In this document: piece after piece, positions 1-10,542 of the stretch
Numbering within the stretch: position 1 is the first letter of the stretch
Layout: every line of letters begins with the position of its first letter
NCBI GenBank assembly: GCA_002049455.2
Contig: KV919066.1
Span: 29,593 to 93,592, forward strand
Length of the DNA stretch: 64,000 nucleotides
DNA from: Porphyra umbilicalis
Taxonomy: Eukaryota > Rhodophyta > Bangiophyceae > Bangiales > Bangiaceae
Reading direction: 5' to 3'
Notes under the pieces: model-generated
Told to the model about the DNA's origin: nothing
Databases searched by the model: none
What the model saw: only the letters and a program-made list of their open reading frames with translations
Position numbers and translations under genes: made by a program

Positions 1-197
1 TTGGACCACTTCTCCAGGTACGCGCAGTCCTTGAGATAGCACGTGCCCGCCTTGTGGAATGGGTGGGTGGGGGGCAGGCGATGGAGGCACGGGTGAGACT
101 TCAGGGCACACGTGCGCTGCGAGTGTGAACCCGTCCGCTTGTTCCCTTCGTCATCTCGTCCCAATTCAAACCCGCAAAGAAGGCATTTGCCCGTCAT
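1..197 (-). CDS. Possible partial cysteine/histidine-rich protein running off the left edge
   Basis: Reading leftwards from an ATG at 195-197 the frame stays open to the edge of the window. Its first residues contain a C-x2-C pair (KCLLCGFELGRDD) followed by further His and Cys residues, which looks like a zinc-binding fold. A different frame near the edge reads AGTCYLKDCAYLEKWS, so an intron may lie between about 60 and 110. No family is recognised. It could equally be chance coding in GC-rich DNA. Confidence 0.2.
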   Translation of the reverse strand, partial: MTGKCLLCGFELGRDDEGNKRTGSHSQRTCALKSHPCLHRLPPTHPFHKAGTCYLKDCAYLEKWS

Positions 198-1197
198 CCC
201 CGGAGCAACGCACACACACAAACACGCACAGCTCCCCGCACGGCGCTCTGCACAGCCGTACCCGCGTCACAGGTCAACAGTCGGGCGACACCTGCTCCCT
301 GACCCTCCGGTCGAACTGGGCGAGCCCGCTCGAGTACGTGACGGACTTCGCCACACACACACTCCCTCCTGGTGAAGGTGCTGAGGATCTTCACGGCGAC
401 AGAGGGCGATTGAGGGGGGTGTGCCCAGGAGTGCATGAGGGGAGTGCATGCGGAAAGGGTGGTGAGCAACATGCAAAAACGCTCGTCGCCGCAACTGAGC
501 AGATGCTGCGGGGATGCAAACACCCGTCGCGTGACTCTCGGACGTGTGGCCAAGCTTTGTGCTTCTCTGACGACAGCAAGGCCCTGCACGCGCAAGCGAC
601 CAATCAGATGAAAGAATATCCATGCACAGGGGATCACGAAAGCACGCCGCGGAGGCTGAGGCGCTCCCGGAAGCCATGGAGCCCTCCATTTTTAAGCTTT
701 GCACACATCTTGTACCGTTTGCACCTCATCGACCGGAGCACGAAGTGGAGCATGTTTCCTTTCAGACAAGCATCGGCACGCCGCTCAAGTGCTCCGAATT
801 TTCACGAAATAGGTGCACCTACCCGGAAGGGGTCTCTGGGAGCCGCCTTATGATCTCAGTTAGGGTCCGATCCGCACAGTGCTGGTCGCTGCTACACGAA
901 GTGGCGCACGTTTCCCATGGGATGAGTCTCACTAGGGCCTAAATGAGAATCGGTCCACCCAACTCAGGCTCTGGTAGTCGCAACCCACTCGCGAGCTGGC
1001 CCACATGTCTTGGCGTTTTATCGTGCGATCGCACTGTTCTGTAAGCAAACGCGCACGCTCGACGAAACGTGCCACCCCTGACGGGCCCCCAGGCCGGGAT
1101 CAAACGTGCACCGCCGACGAAAAGGGTCCATTTTTTGCGGAAGTGCCATACGCTTTTCGGTCGGGTCGTCAACGATAGGAAACGCAGCCCCCGGAGC
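198..1197. other. Stretch without an assignable gene
   Basis: Several frames are open on both strands, as expected for this base composition. None shows a recognisable domain or a convincing start. A (CA)n-type microsatellite run lies near 210-225. Confidence 0.4.
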
Positions 1198-1202
1198 ACC
1201 TG

Positions 1203-1620
1203 TGTTGGACTGTGATGCTCGTCGCCGGCTCCACTGGCGGTTCGCGGATGGATGATGGTCGGTGACCCTTATGGTACCCCACATGGTACATTTGCAAGAC
1301 GTGGTCAAGTTGCACACATTCGTGTTGGGTGATCTTGGGGCGTTACTTTTGGCATGTTTTGGAGTTGATCTTCGCTTTGCTCTAGTGGCTTTTGATTTGG
1401 TGAGTGATTCGATTTGGTGCGAGGGCGTGGGCGTCGGTGTGGGCGCGAGAGGGGGGAGCACTTGGGCCGGTGGGGACTATTTGAGAGGTGCTCTCGGTTG
1501 GGAGAGGCGGGCGAACCTTAGGACAACCAACAAAGCACGTTCGCACACACACACACAAGCTCAAGCCACTCAACCACTTCACCGTGGTCCCCCACCCCTT
1601 ATCCCCACTGCGTTTCAACA
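1203..1620 (+). repeat. Solo copia LTR (LTR-A, 418 bp) with perfect 5-bp TSD
   Basis: The repeat starts TGTTGGACTGTGATGC and ends GCGTTTCAACA, so it has TGTTG/CAACA ends. It matches the LTRs of the copia copies in this window end to end. It is flanked by ACCTG at 1198-1202 and ACCTG at 1621-1625. A single LTR with an intact target-site duplication and no internal region is the normal product of LTR-LTR recombination. This copy fixes the exact boundaries of the LTR-A family. Confidence 0.95.
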
Positions 1621-1625
1621 ACCTG

Positions 1626-2730
1626 TAAGAGCTTACCAAGCAACGTCGTTTGCGAACCGTTTTTGCGTATGATTCGTTAAACGTGGCATATTTACCAGTT
1701 ATGGGCAAAGGTATGGGAAAACCTGTCATCTCACCACCGTCGCGAACCGGATCTACGATCCGAGACCCTGGTGGGCCAAAAAACAAGTCCAACCGGATAA
1801 TATGGCGCTGGTTTGCAGGAGGTTCGCATTTTTTCCCCGACCATACCACTGACGTTTGGGCAGACGTTTTTGCATTTCCGAACATTTTGCGAACCGAAAC
1901 CGTCTGCAGTTGTGTCTAAACGGGGGTCAAGCACCCCAATCGGGACGATCGCAGACAAACAAACGGTGCGTTGACGATCGCACAGGCGTCTCGAGATCTG
2001 ATATTCATCAGCATGCGGCCGGGAGTGGCCGCAGATCCCGTTCCAGGCGAAAGCGGCGCACATTGTCGGGACCTGTGGGGGGTGGGGGCGGGCGGGACAC
2101 GGTTTTTCCTGGTGGACATCTGCCGCCACGCGCGATTCTGGGTCGGCCCCCCCACGGCTGAATGGATTGAATAGGGCGGCGGGGCCGCCTAGAGGCACTG
2201 TCGCATTGCTTGGCGAACGGTTCCATTGCGGTCGTGCAGCGGTATTCTTTCGCAATGTCGCCCCCCCTGTTGACGCGCTGCTGGTGCCACCAACCTGCGC
2301 TGAGAGCCAATCTGGGGGGGGTTCCGCGCAGCGCAACATTGTATGGCCGGCATGTGACTGTCCGCGCGCAGCCGCACGCGCGGGAATGGGCCGCGCATGG
2401 GGGTTTTCAGGCAGCGCCGCGCAGCCCACAGTATTGGCCACGCGGCCGCCCAGGACCTGCCAATTGCGCATTCTGTTGGGGGGGGGGCGCGGAGGGACAG
2501 ATCGACGCGGTGCGCCCGCCACCAGCGGCGCGTCGACCGCACCGTCGTCGTCGGGGGGTGCGCAATTGCGGCACCGCCTTCGTCGGCGACGTCCTTCCCG
2601 TTTCCCTGTTCAGCCCGTCTCCTTTGCCAGCGAAGCGGCCGTGAGCGGCCGTGAGCGATTGTGTGTGCGGCGCCTTTGCTGCCGCTTCTGCGGCCGCTCC
2701 AGGTCCCGTGACGTCGGCTGCCCTGGTGGA
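1626..2730. other. Unassigned stretch, AT-rich then GC-rich
   Basis: Bases 1630-1960 are relatively AT-rich and repeat the word TTTGCGAACCG. The remainder is GC-rich, with many GCGGCCG motifs. A minus-strand frame is open over 1731-2522, but its composition is arginine/alanine-rich and no domain is recognised. No gene is called. Confidence 0.4.
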
Positions 2731-3148
2731 TGTTGAAAACATAGAAAGGATGGGAGTTGGGGGACCACGGTGAAGTGGTTGAGTGGCTTGAGCTTGTGTG
2801 TGTGTGTGCGAACGTGCTTTGTTGGTTGTCCTAAGGTTCGCCCGCCTCTCCCAACCGAGAGCACCTCTCAAATAGTCCCACCGGCCCAAGTGCTCCCCCC
2901 TCTCGCGCCCACACCGACGCCCACGCCCTCGCACCAAATCGAATCACCCACCAAATCAAAAGCCACTAGAGCAAAGCGAAGATCAAATCCAAAACATGCC
3001 AAAAGTAACGCCCCAAGATCACCCAACACGAATGTGTGCAGCTTGACCACGTCTTGCAAATGTACCATGTGGGGTACCATAAGGGTCACCGACCATCATC
3101 CATCTGCGAACCGCCAGTGGAGCCGGCAACGAGCATCACAGTCCAACA
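2731..3148 (-). repeat. LTR-A, 3' LTR of copia copy 1
   Basis: The 418-bp repeat begins TGTTGAAA and ends GTCCAACA on the plus strand. The adjoining minus-strand sequence AAGGAGGAG just upstream of the LTR is the likely polypurine tract. Confidence 0.92.
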
Positions 3149-3183
3149 CTCCTCCTTGCTTGTTGCCGCGACAGTTCTTGTTT

Positions 3184-6100
3184 TCAGCAAAGCCCCATGG
3201 CCTCGAAATGCTTGTCGTGCTTGGTCTTGCCGAGCTCCTTCGTCATTGGGTCCGCCACCATGTCGTCCATTGCACAATGCTCCATTGTCACCTTGTCCAT
3301 CGTGATGGCCTCGCGCACGAAGTGGTAGCGAATGTCGATGTACTTTGTGCGCTTGTGCTCGACGGGGTTCTTGGAGAAGTCAATGCACCCGCTGTTGTCG
3401 ACCTTGATGTTGATCGGCCCGCCCGAGATCGCTGTCCGCAGCCCTTGAGCTGCAACGCTTTGCACGAGCTTGTTTAGCCAAACAGCTTCCTTGCTGGCCT
3501 CACATAGAGCCATGTACTCGGCTTCCATCGTCGACAGCGCCATCGTCTTCTGCAACTTAGAACGCCAGCTGACGGCTGCTCCCCCAAAAATGAAGGTGAA
3601 GCCCGTCGTAGAACGTCGAGTCTCGTGGTCACCCGCCCAGTAGGCATCACTAAAGCCTTGTAGAACACAGGAAGAGTTCTTGTTAAAGACCAGCCCCTTG
3701 TCCATCGAACCCTTGACGAACCGAAGAACGCGCTTAATCGCCGCCCAATGCTCCTTGCCGTAGCACGAGACAAAACGACTCAGCTTCCCGATGGCGAAGG
3801 CGAGGTCAGGACGTGTCCCGACCATCAGGTACATAAGACTGCCGACAGCTTCGCGGTAGGGCAGCACGTCGTCGCTCTCGTCGGCCTTGACCAGATGCAG
3901 GCCCACCTCCAGCGGCGCTCCGATCGGGTTGCACTCCGCCATGCCGAACTTCTCCAGCACTTGCGCCGCGTACTTGCCCTGCGACAGCTTGAGGGTGCCC
4001 AATGCTTTGTCACGTCTAATCTCTAGCCCGAGAATGACGTTCGCCCCGCCCAGGTCCTTCATCTCAAAACGGTTGTGCAGAGCGGCCTTAGTCTTTTTGA
4101 TCGCCACCAGGCTTGATGCCACCAAAAGAAGATCGTCGACGTTCACCAGGACGATGATGATTTTGCAGTCATCCATAAGGAGGTAGAGGCATGCATCCGA
4201 GTCAATGTTGTCAAACCCCTGTGACTTGAGGAAGTCGTCGAGCTTGGCATACCTCATCTTTGGGGCTTGCTTCAGCCCATACAGCGCTTGGAGGAGACGA
4301 CACACTTTGTCAGGATACGTCGGATCGACAAAGCTGTCTGGCTGCTTCATGTAGACCTCCTCGTCTTGGTCTCCGTTGAGGAATGCCGTCTTGACGTCCA
4401 TCTGATGAAGCTCCCACCCGTTCGCCGCCGACATTGCCAGGATGCATCGAGCGGTGGTGAACTTGGCCACCGGCGCGAACGTCTCGTTGAAGTCGAGCCC
4501 CTTGATCTGCCGGTTCCCCATGAAGCACAGGCGCGCCTTGTGCCGCTTCGTGTTGCTCCTGTTCTTGTCAATCTCGTTCTTGACCTTGTAAACCCACTCG
4601 CCCTTCAGCACGCGTCGACTGGCCGGCCGATCCGTCAAGCGCCAAGTCTTGTTCTTGCGGATGGCTTCCATCTCCTCGTCCATAGCAATCTTCCACTTAG
4701 CCGATTCTTGCCCTTGAACGGCTTGCACGTACGTCGTGGGCGCCTCGTGAGCAACCAGGCTCACCGGTCGCCAGTACTCGACAGGTGGTCGCCGCGCTCT
4801 GCCGCTCCGACGAAGCGTGTCTTGAGAGCCGCCACTACCTTGATTGTCGTCCGCGGACTTGTCAGATCCATCGTTTTGCTTGTCGTCCTTGTCGTAATTG
4901 TCAGCATCTACGTCTTCGCCGTCGCTTGCAGAACGCAAGCCCGTCTCGACTTCGACAACTTCGTCTTCGGGAAGCTCCTCTGCAACTTTTGCGACCTCGC
5001 ATACGTTCGTCTCGGCGAGCACGACGCTTCGTGCCTTGACGACCTTGCCGTCGTCGAGGATGACCTTGTACGCCTTGCTGCCGTCGGGATAGCCTAAGAA
5101 GACGCCTTTCGCCGCCTTGTCGCCAAACTTGCCGTCGATGTGACTCTTGTGCAGCACGACCCAGCATTTCGACCCAAACAACCGCATGTGGCTTACGTTG
5201 GGCTTATTCCCGGTCCACAGCTCAAAAGGCGTCTTGCCAACGGGAAGCGCCCTGCTCGTGACGCGGTTCTTGATGTACACCACCGTCTTGATGGCATCCG
5301 CCCAGAGATCCTGATCAACGTCCTTGTGTCGCATCATGGTGCGAGCCATCTGCACGAGAACTCGGTTAAGCCGCTCAGCAACTCCGTTCTGCTGCGGCGT
5401 GTCGGGCACCGTGGTGTGGTGCGTCGCGCCGTTCTCATCGTGGAGAGCCTTGAATGCGTTCGACACGTACTCGCCGCCATTGTCGGAGCGAAGGATCTTG
5501 ATTTTGGTTCCCGTGTGCAGCTGGACCTTAGTCAGCCACCTCTTGTACTCAGAGAGCAGATCGCTCTTCTTCTGCAGGAAGACCACGTCGGTCCAACGGG
5601 AGAAGTCGTCGGTGAAGGTGCCGAAGTAGAGCGCACCGCCACGCGACGGCTCCGACATTGGCCCGCCCAGGTCCGAGTGCACGAGCTGCAGGCGCTTGGT
5701 CACTCGACCTCCTCCTGCACTCGGCATTGGCGTCATAGCCGCCTTCCCGTACACGCACGGCTCGCAGACGTCCGTGACAACCATGGAAGAGGACTTGAGT
5801 CCGTCAATGTCCTTGTTTTTGATCATCCGCTTGACGCCAGCCACGTTGACGTGCCCAAGGCGCTCATGCCAGAGCTGAAGAGAGGACAACGTAGCAATAT
5901 TCGACAGTGGGGCCATGTCCGGGTGGTAGAGCCCGTTCTTGAGAGTGCCGCACGCAGCAGTCTTCTCGTTCATCTTGATGATCGTCTTACCGCCCTTGAA
6001 TGACACTTCCGCCCCACGCTCCTCCATCATGCCGACCGACACGAGGTTGAAGCCCATTGAAGGAACATGGAGTACCTTCTCCAACTTGATCTTGCGCGTC

Positions 6101-7110
6101 TTGCCGTGCACGATGACATTGAGCACGACGGTTCCGACGCCCGCCGTGGCTACGGACCCCTTGTCACCCATCGTGACGCCCCGTCCCGTGGTCGTATGGT
6201 AGTCGTCGAAGCACCCGCGCATCCAGCATATGTGTGCAGACGCCGCAGAGTCCACAAGCCACGACATGGAGATGTCATCGGTGTCAGCTGCATTGCCCAC
6301 CAGACAGATGGCGTCGTCGCTGTCGCTACCATCGTCAGCCGCAATCGCGGCCACCTTGTCCTGTCTCTGCTTCTTGGCCTTGAGCTCTGGGCAATCGCGA
6401 GAGATGTGCCAAAACGTATGGCAGTAGTAGCACTCGATCTTGGAGAGGTCACCACGGCGACCTTGTCCTCGATAGTTGGCGCCGACGAGTGCCATGTCGC
6501 CAATGCGCTTCGTCGCCGGTGACTTGTCCGCCTGCCGCCGCTCCTCCTGAAGCAAGCGGCTCTTGACAAAGTCAAGGCTCAGCTTGTTCTCTCCCTTGAC
6601 GTCGAGAACCACCAGCAGGTTCTAGTACTTTGACGTCAGCCCGTTGAGGACGCTCATGGCAACGTCCATCTCCGTCATCTCGCCGCCCATGGCCTAGAGG
6701 TTCTCGCCGAGGTTGCGCACGCGGTTGATGTAGCCATGCATGCCCTCGCCGACGGTCATTTCGACGGTGTAGAACTCGGGTCGCGCCTTCATCTTGTTCA
6801 TCAAACTCTTGCGCAGGAAGACACCTTGCAGCGTCGACCACATTTCCGCCGTCGTCTTGCAGCCCGACACGTGCTCGAGCTGCTCAGACCCAAGGGTGAG
6901 CCCGATGATGGCGCTCGCCTTCGTATCTCGACGCTTCCACACCGCCAACTCGAGGGTCTCCGCGTCCGTCGGCTTGCCGTCTTCGTCAAGCATATCGTCC
7001 AGGTCGCGCAGCACGAGGACCATCTTAATGCGCTGACGCCACTCGTGGAAATTTGTCTTCGTCAACTTTTCGATCTTGATGCTGCCCGTGCCGGCAGCGC
7101 CTCCGTCCAT
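3184..7110 (-). pseudogene. Copia copy 1 gag-pol polyprotein, one frame with two internal stops
   Basis: One frame runs from the ATG at 7108-7110 to the TGA at 3184-3186 (1,309 codons). TAG codons lie at 6694-6696 (gag, after GENL) and 6622-6624. Visible domains, in order: UBN2-type gag; zinc knuckle with CX2CX4HX4C spacing (CYYCHTFWHISRDC); aspartic protease (SWLVDSAAS); integrase with its HHCC zinc region and DD35E core (VHSDLGG, RSDNGGEY, GVAERLNR); reverse transcriptase; RNase H (MEAEYMAL, DNSGC). The reverse-transcriptase YVDD motif reads NVDD (codon 4141-4143), which should cripple polymerisation. The pol part after the second stop is otherwise uninterrupted for more than 1,140 codons, so the copy is young. 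Confidence 0.93.
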
Positions 7111-7259
7111 GATGTCTTCTTGTCGTAGTGCCCGACCTTGCCGAGCCGTGCGCCTTGACCGTCACGTCCTTGAACCAACTTGACCTCGACTTTTTCGCAC
7201 TTGCGGCGACCGCCGCGACACCAGCTGGCACACCTTGCTCTTGTCACAGCCCCGGCTCT

Positions 7260-7271
7260 GGGCCCATTACC
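7260..7271 (-). other. Primer-binding site of copia copy 1 (initiator tRNA-Met anticodon arm)
   Basis: Directly inside the 5' LTR the minus strand reads GGTAATGGGCCC. It differs by one base from GGTTATGGGCCC, the complement of the conserved GGGCCCATAACC in the anticodon stem-loop of eukaryotic initiator tRNA-Met. A site complementary to the middle of the tRNA rather than its 3' end implies priming by a tRNA half. Confidence 0.75.
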
Positions 7272-7688
7272 TGTTCAAACGCAGAGGCGATAGGAGTTGG
7301 GGGACATCGGTGAAGTGGTTGAGTGGCTTGAGCTTGTCTGTGTGTGTGCGAACGTGCTTTGTTGGTTGTCCTAAGGTTCGCCCGCCTCTCCCAACCGAGA
7401 GCACCTCTCAAATAGTCCCACCGGCCCAAGTGCTTCCCCCTCTCGCGCCCACACCGACGCCCACGCCCTCGCACCAAATCGAATCACTCACCAAATCAAA
7501 AGCCACTAGAGCAAAGCGAAGATCAAATCCAAAACATGCCAAAAGTAACGCCCCAAGATCACCCAACACGAATGTGTGCAACTTGACCACGTCTTGCAAA
7601 TGTACCATGTGGGGTACCATAAGGGTCACCGACCAACATCCATCCGCGAAACGCCAGTGGAGCCGGCGACAAGCATCACAGTGCAACA
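7272..7688 (-). repeat. LTR-A, 5' LTR of copia copy 1
   Basis: The 417-bp repeat starts TGTTCAAAC and ends GTGCAACA on the plus strand. It matches LTR-A throughout and contains a short (TG)n run. Confidence 0.92.
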
Positions 7689-9041
7689 GGGTATTAAGAT
7701 TTACGCGTCCACTGATGATGGGTCTCGGTCGTCGAGCGCTGACGGCTGCGGGCAGTCGAAGGGCTCCGGGGACGAGCTGCTTGTGGCTGTCATCGGACAG
7801 CAATCTCTGTCTCTGATGCGCCGTCATCGCAGGAATGCGGCGCAGCGAGCGCGCAGACGGCGTTTTGTCGGGTCTGGGGCCAGGCGGCGTGCCAACAGGC
7901 CACGTGATGTCGACCAGGGTATGCGCGGCACCATACGGGATTATTCTGGTGTGGATGGGCAGCCGCCTGTGTATGGAGAAGAGACGTTTGAGAGTCGTTT
8001 CCGTTTGCCACGGTCTGCTTTCATGCGCATTTATGAAGCCATCCGGGACCGGCTATTTTGGCGGCAGAGCATCAATGCGACGGGGCGGCCACAAGTTTAT
8101 GCTCTGGAGAAGCTGGTGGCCGCCTCTCGTGTCCTCGCGTACGGGGAGACGTCTGATCGTGCGGGTGAGTATTTCCAAATGTCCAAGTCTACAATTGAGG
8201 TGGCTACGAAGAAGCTGATTGAGGTTATTGTTGAGGAGTGGGAACCCGTCTACCTGCGACCCCCTCATGACGAAGAGGTCAAGCGCATGCTGGAGCGCAA
8301 CGCAGCACGGGGCATGCCGGGATGCATCGGCAGCCTCGATTGCTCGCACTGGGAGTGGGCCGCGTGCCCACAAGGGCTTGCTGAGCAGTATCAGAATTGC
8401 AAGAAGCGGCGCTCCATTGTCATGGAGACGGTTTGTGATGAGGACCTTTACATCTGGCATATCTTCATCGGGGCGCCGGGGAGCCTCAATGACCTCAACG
8501 TGTTACGCATCTCACCGGCGTATTTCGATGCGGTGGAGGGTGTTTGGCCGCCGAAGTCTTTCTCTTTCTGTGTTAATGGTTGTTCACGTCGTTTGTTGTA
8601 TTATCTCACTGACGGTGCTTATTCCAAGTATCCATTTTTTGTTTCTCCGTATCCAAACCCCATCTTACCCGCCTGCAGAAAGCGCTGCGCAAGGATGTCG
8701 AGCGGCTTTTCGGGGTTTTGACCGCGAGGTTCCACACTCATCTGCACCCTGGCCGATTTGGCTTTGTTAAGCAGATGATGCTTGCCGGCAAGGCGGCAGC
8801 CATTCCTCACAACATGGTCGTTGAGCAGAGGCGTGGCCGGTATGTTGCTCATGAGCGTATGGCAGCGGTGGCGGCCGCAAGGGATGAGGAACCTGCGGCT
8901 ACCGCCGATGATGGCGATGCCAGTGGCGCAGACGACTTCCACTGGGCTGGAGATACGGGATCTGGTGCGGCGGCCGTCGGCGATATCGAGTCGGCGGCGG
9001 CCGCCGGCGGAGTCTCCTTCGCCGGCGCAGTTGGGCAGTGA
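7689..9041 (+). pseudogene. PIF/Harbinger-type transposase, 5'-truncated and frameshifted
   Basis: The frame is entered directly from the copia LTR, so the original start is lost. The protein is a DDE transposase of the Harbinger/plant-transposon type. It carries the N-terminal block YGEETFESRFRLPRS, a first catalytic Asp in SLDCSHWEW (codon 8338-8340), a second in LTDGAYSKY (8611-8613), and the Glu in KDVERLFGVL (8700-8702). A small deletion near 8658-8670 removes a few residues found in the 43-kb paralogue and shifts the frame. The C-terminal part therefore reads in another frame (LTRLQKALRKDVERLFG to the stop at 9041). A converging Myb-like partner gene lies beyond the minisatellite at 9.05-10.13 kb. 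Cut-and-paste transposition is its family role, and this copy is dead. Confidence 0.88.
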
Positions 9042-9049
9042 GGAGCTGG

Positions 9050-10130
9050 TGCCGATGGTGCCGCTGCCGCGGCCGCCGGCAATCGATCGCCAGTAGGCAT
9101 CGGCATTGGCGGAGAATCTGATGGTGCGGGCGCCATTGCCGCGGCCGCTGGTCTGGTTGGCCCGGCGGCGGCCGTCGGCGGTGGCTCGTCAGCGGGCGTG
9201 GGGGGCGGTGGAAGAGCTGGTGGAGCGGGCGCCGCCGCCGTGGCCGCCCACTTCGGTGGCTGCGCGGCCGCCGCCGGCGGCGACTCGTCACCGGGCGCGC
9301 GTGGCGGGGAAGGAGCTGATGATATGGGCGCCGTTGCCGCGGCCGCCGACTTTGGTGGCTCGGCGGCCGCCGCCGGCGGCGACGCGCCAGTGAGCGTGCG
9401 TGAAGGACAACCAGCTGATGGTGCGGGCGCCGCCGCCGCGGCCGCCGACTTTTGTAGCTCGGCGGCTGCCGCCGCTAACGACTTCGTGCGTCAAGGAGAA
9501 GCAGCAAGTGGTGCGGGCGCCGCCGCCGCGGCCGCCGACCTTGGTGGCTCGGCGGCCACCGCCGGCGGCGACTCGTCACCGGGCGTGCGTGGCGGAGAAG
9601 GAGCTGGGAAGGCGGGCGCCGCCGCCGCGGCCGCCGACTCTGGTGGCTCGGCGGCCGCCACCGGCGGCGACTCGCCAGCGGGCGTGCGTGGAGGACAACC
9701 AGCTCGTGGTGCGAGCGCCGCCGCCGCCGCCGCGGACTTTGCTGGCTCGACGGCCGCCGCTGGCGCCGACTCGCTAGCGTGCGCTTGCGGAGAAGAAGCA
9801 GCTGGTGGTGCGGGCGGCGCCGCCGCAGCCGCCGACTTTGGTGGCTCGGTAGCCGCCGCCGGCGGCGATTCGTCACCGGGCGTGCGTGGCGGAGAAGGAG
9901 CTGGGAGTGCGGCCGCCGCCGCCGCGGCCGCCGACTCTGGTGGCTCGGCGGCCGCCGCCGGCGGCAACTCGCCAGCCGGCTTGCGTCGAGGAGAAGCAGC
10001 TTGTGGTGCGAGCGCCGCCGCCGCGGCCGCGGACTTTGCTGGCTCGGCGGCCGCCGCTGGCGCCGACGTGCCACCGGGTGCGTGCGGAGAAGAAGCAGGG
10101 GTGGCGGCGGAGGTGCTGATGGTGCGGGCG
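9050..10130. repeat. 99-bp GC-rich minisatellite, about ten to eleven units
   Basis: A unit around GCCGCCGACTTTGGTGGCTC recurs every 99 bp, with related variants. In one forward frame it would encode a 33-residue Ala/Gly-rich repeat (ADFGGSAAAAGGD core). Open frames exist on both strands because the unit is a multiple of three and lacks stop words. It therefore need not be coding. It starts right after the stop of the transposase relic. Confidence 0.85.
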
Positions 10131-10542
10131 CCGCCGCCGCGGCCGCTGGCCTTATCGGTCCGCCAGCGGCCGCGGGAGGTGGCTCCAGAGCCACAGGACC
10201 TGCCGCTGATGCGGCCGCCGCGGCGGCTGCAGCTCCTCGTTTGGTGGCTTTGCCACATGCTCCCGTGAATCTGGGCGGCGCGGACCCCCCGCCGGGTTTT
10301 TTTCAATTTCAGTTGCGGGCGCGCCAGACTGCCACGGAGAGAATCGAGTTCTTCTCTCTCCGCGAAGACCTGGCAGTCCGTATTTTCGTGTATTGCGGGT
10401 CCCTTCTGATGCCGTATCTGTGGCGTTCAACAGGTTTTTTTCCCGCCATCATGGCTTTTTTTTTTCCTCACACATTGGCACGTCGGCGGACGCCGCCACG
10501 CCGACCCGGGATAGCAAAGACTTTTGGACGGCCTCCGTTTTA
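10131..10542. other. Short spacer with poly-T runs
   Basis: The spacer lies between the minisatellite and the converging partner-gene fragment. It holds two T-rich runs (near 10297 and 10447) in otherwise GC-rich DNA. No gene was seen. Confidence 0.4.

Larger units (their letters stand above)
2731..7688 (-). mobile_element. Copia copy 1, two-LTR Ty1/copia element
   Basis: Two LTR-A repeats (2731-3148 and 7272-7688) enclose a 4,123-bp internal region read on the minus strand. Domain order is gag, zinc knuckle, protease, integrase, reverse transcriptase, RNase H. Integrase before reverse transcriptase defines Ty1/copia. The flanks are GTGGA (2726-2730) and GGGTA (7689-7693), which do not match, so the TSD is missing and one flank has probably been rearranged. 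The right flank is a Harbinger transposase truncated at its 5' end. Confidence 0.93.

Noticed and set aside
9198-10268. Long Ala/Gly-rich open frame as a structural protein gene
   Set aside because: It is produced by a 99-bp minisatellite whose unit is a multiple of three. Several frames on both strands are equally open and there is no clear start or flanking domain.
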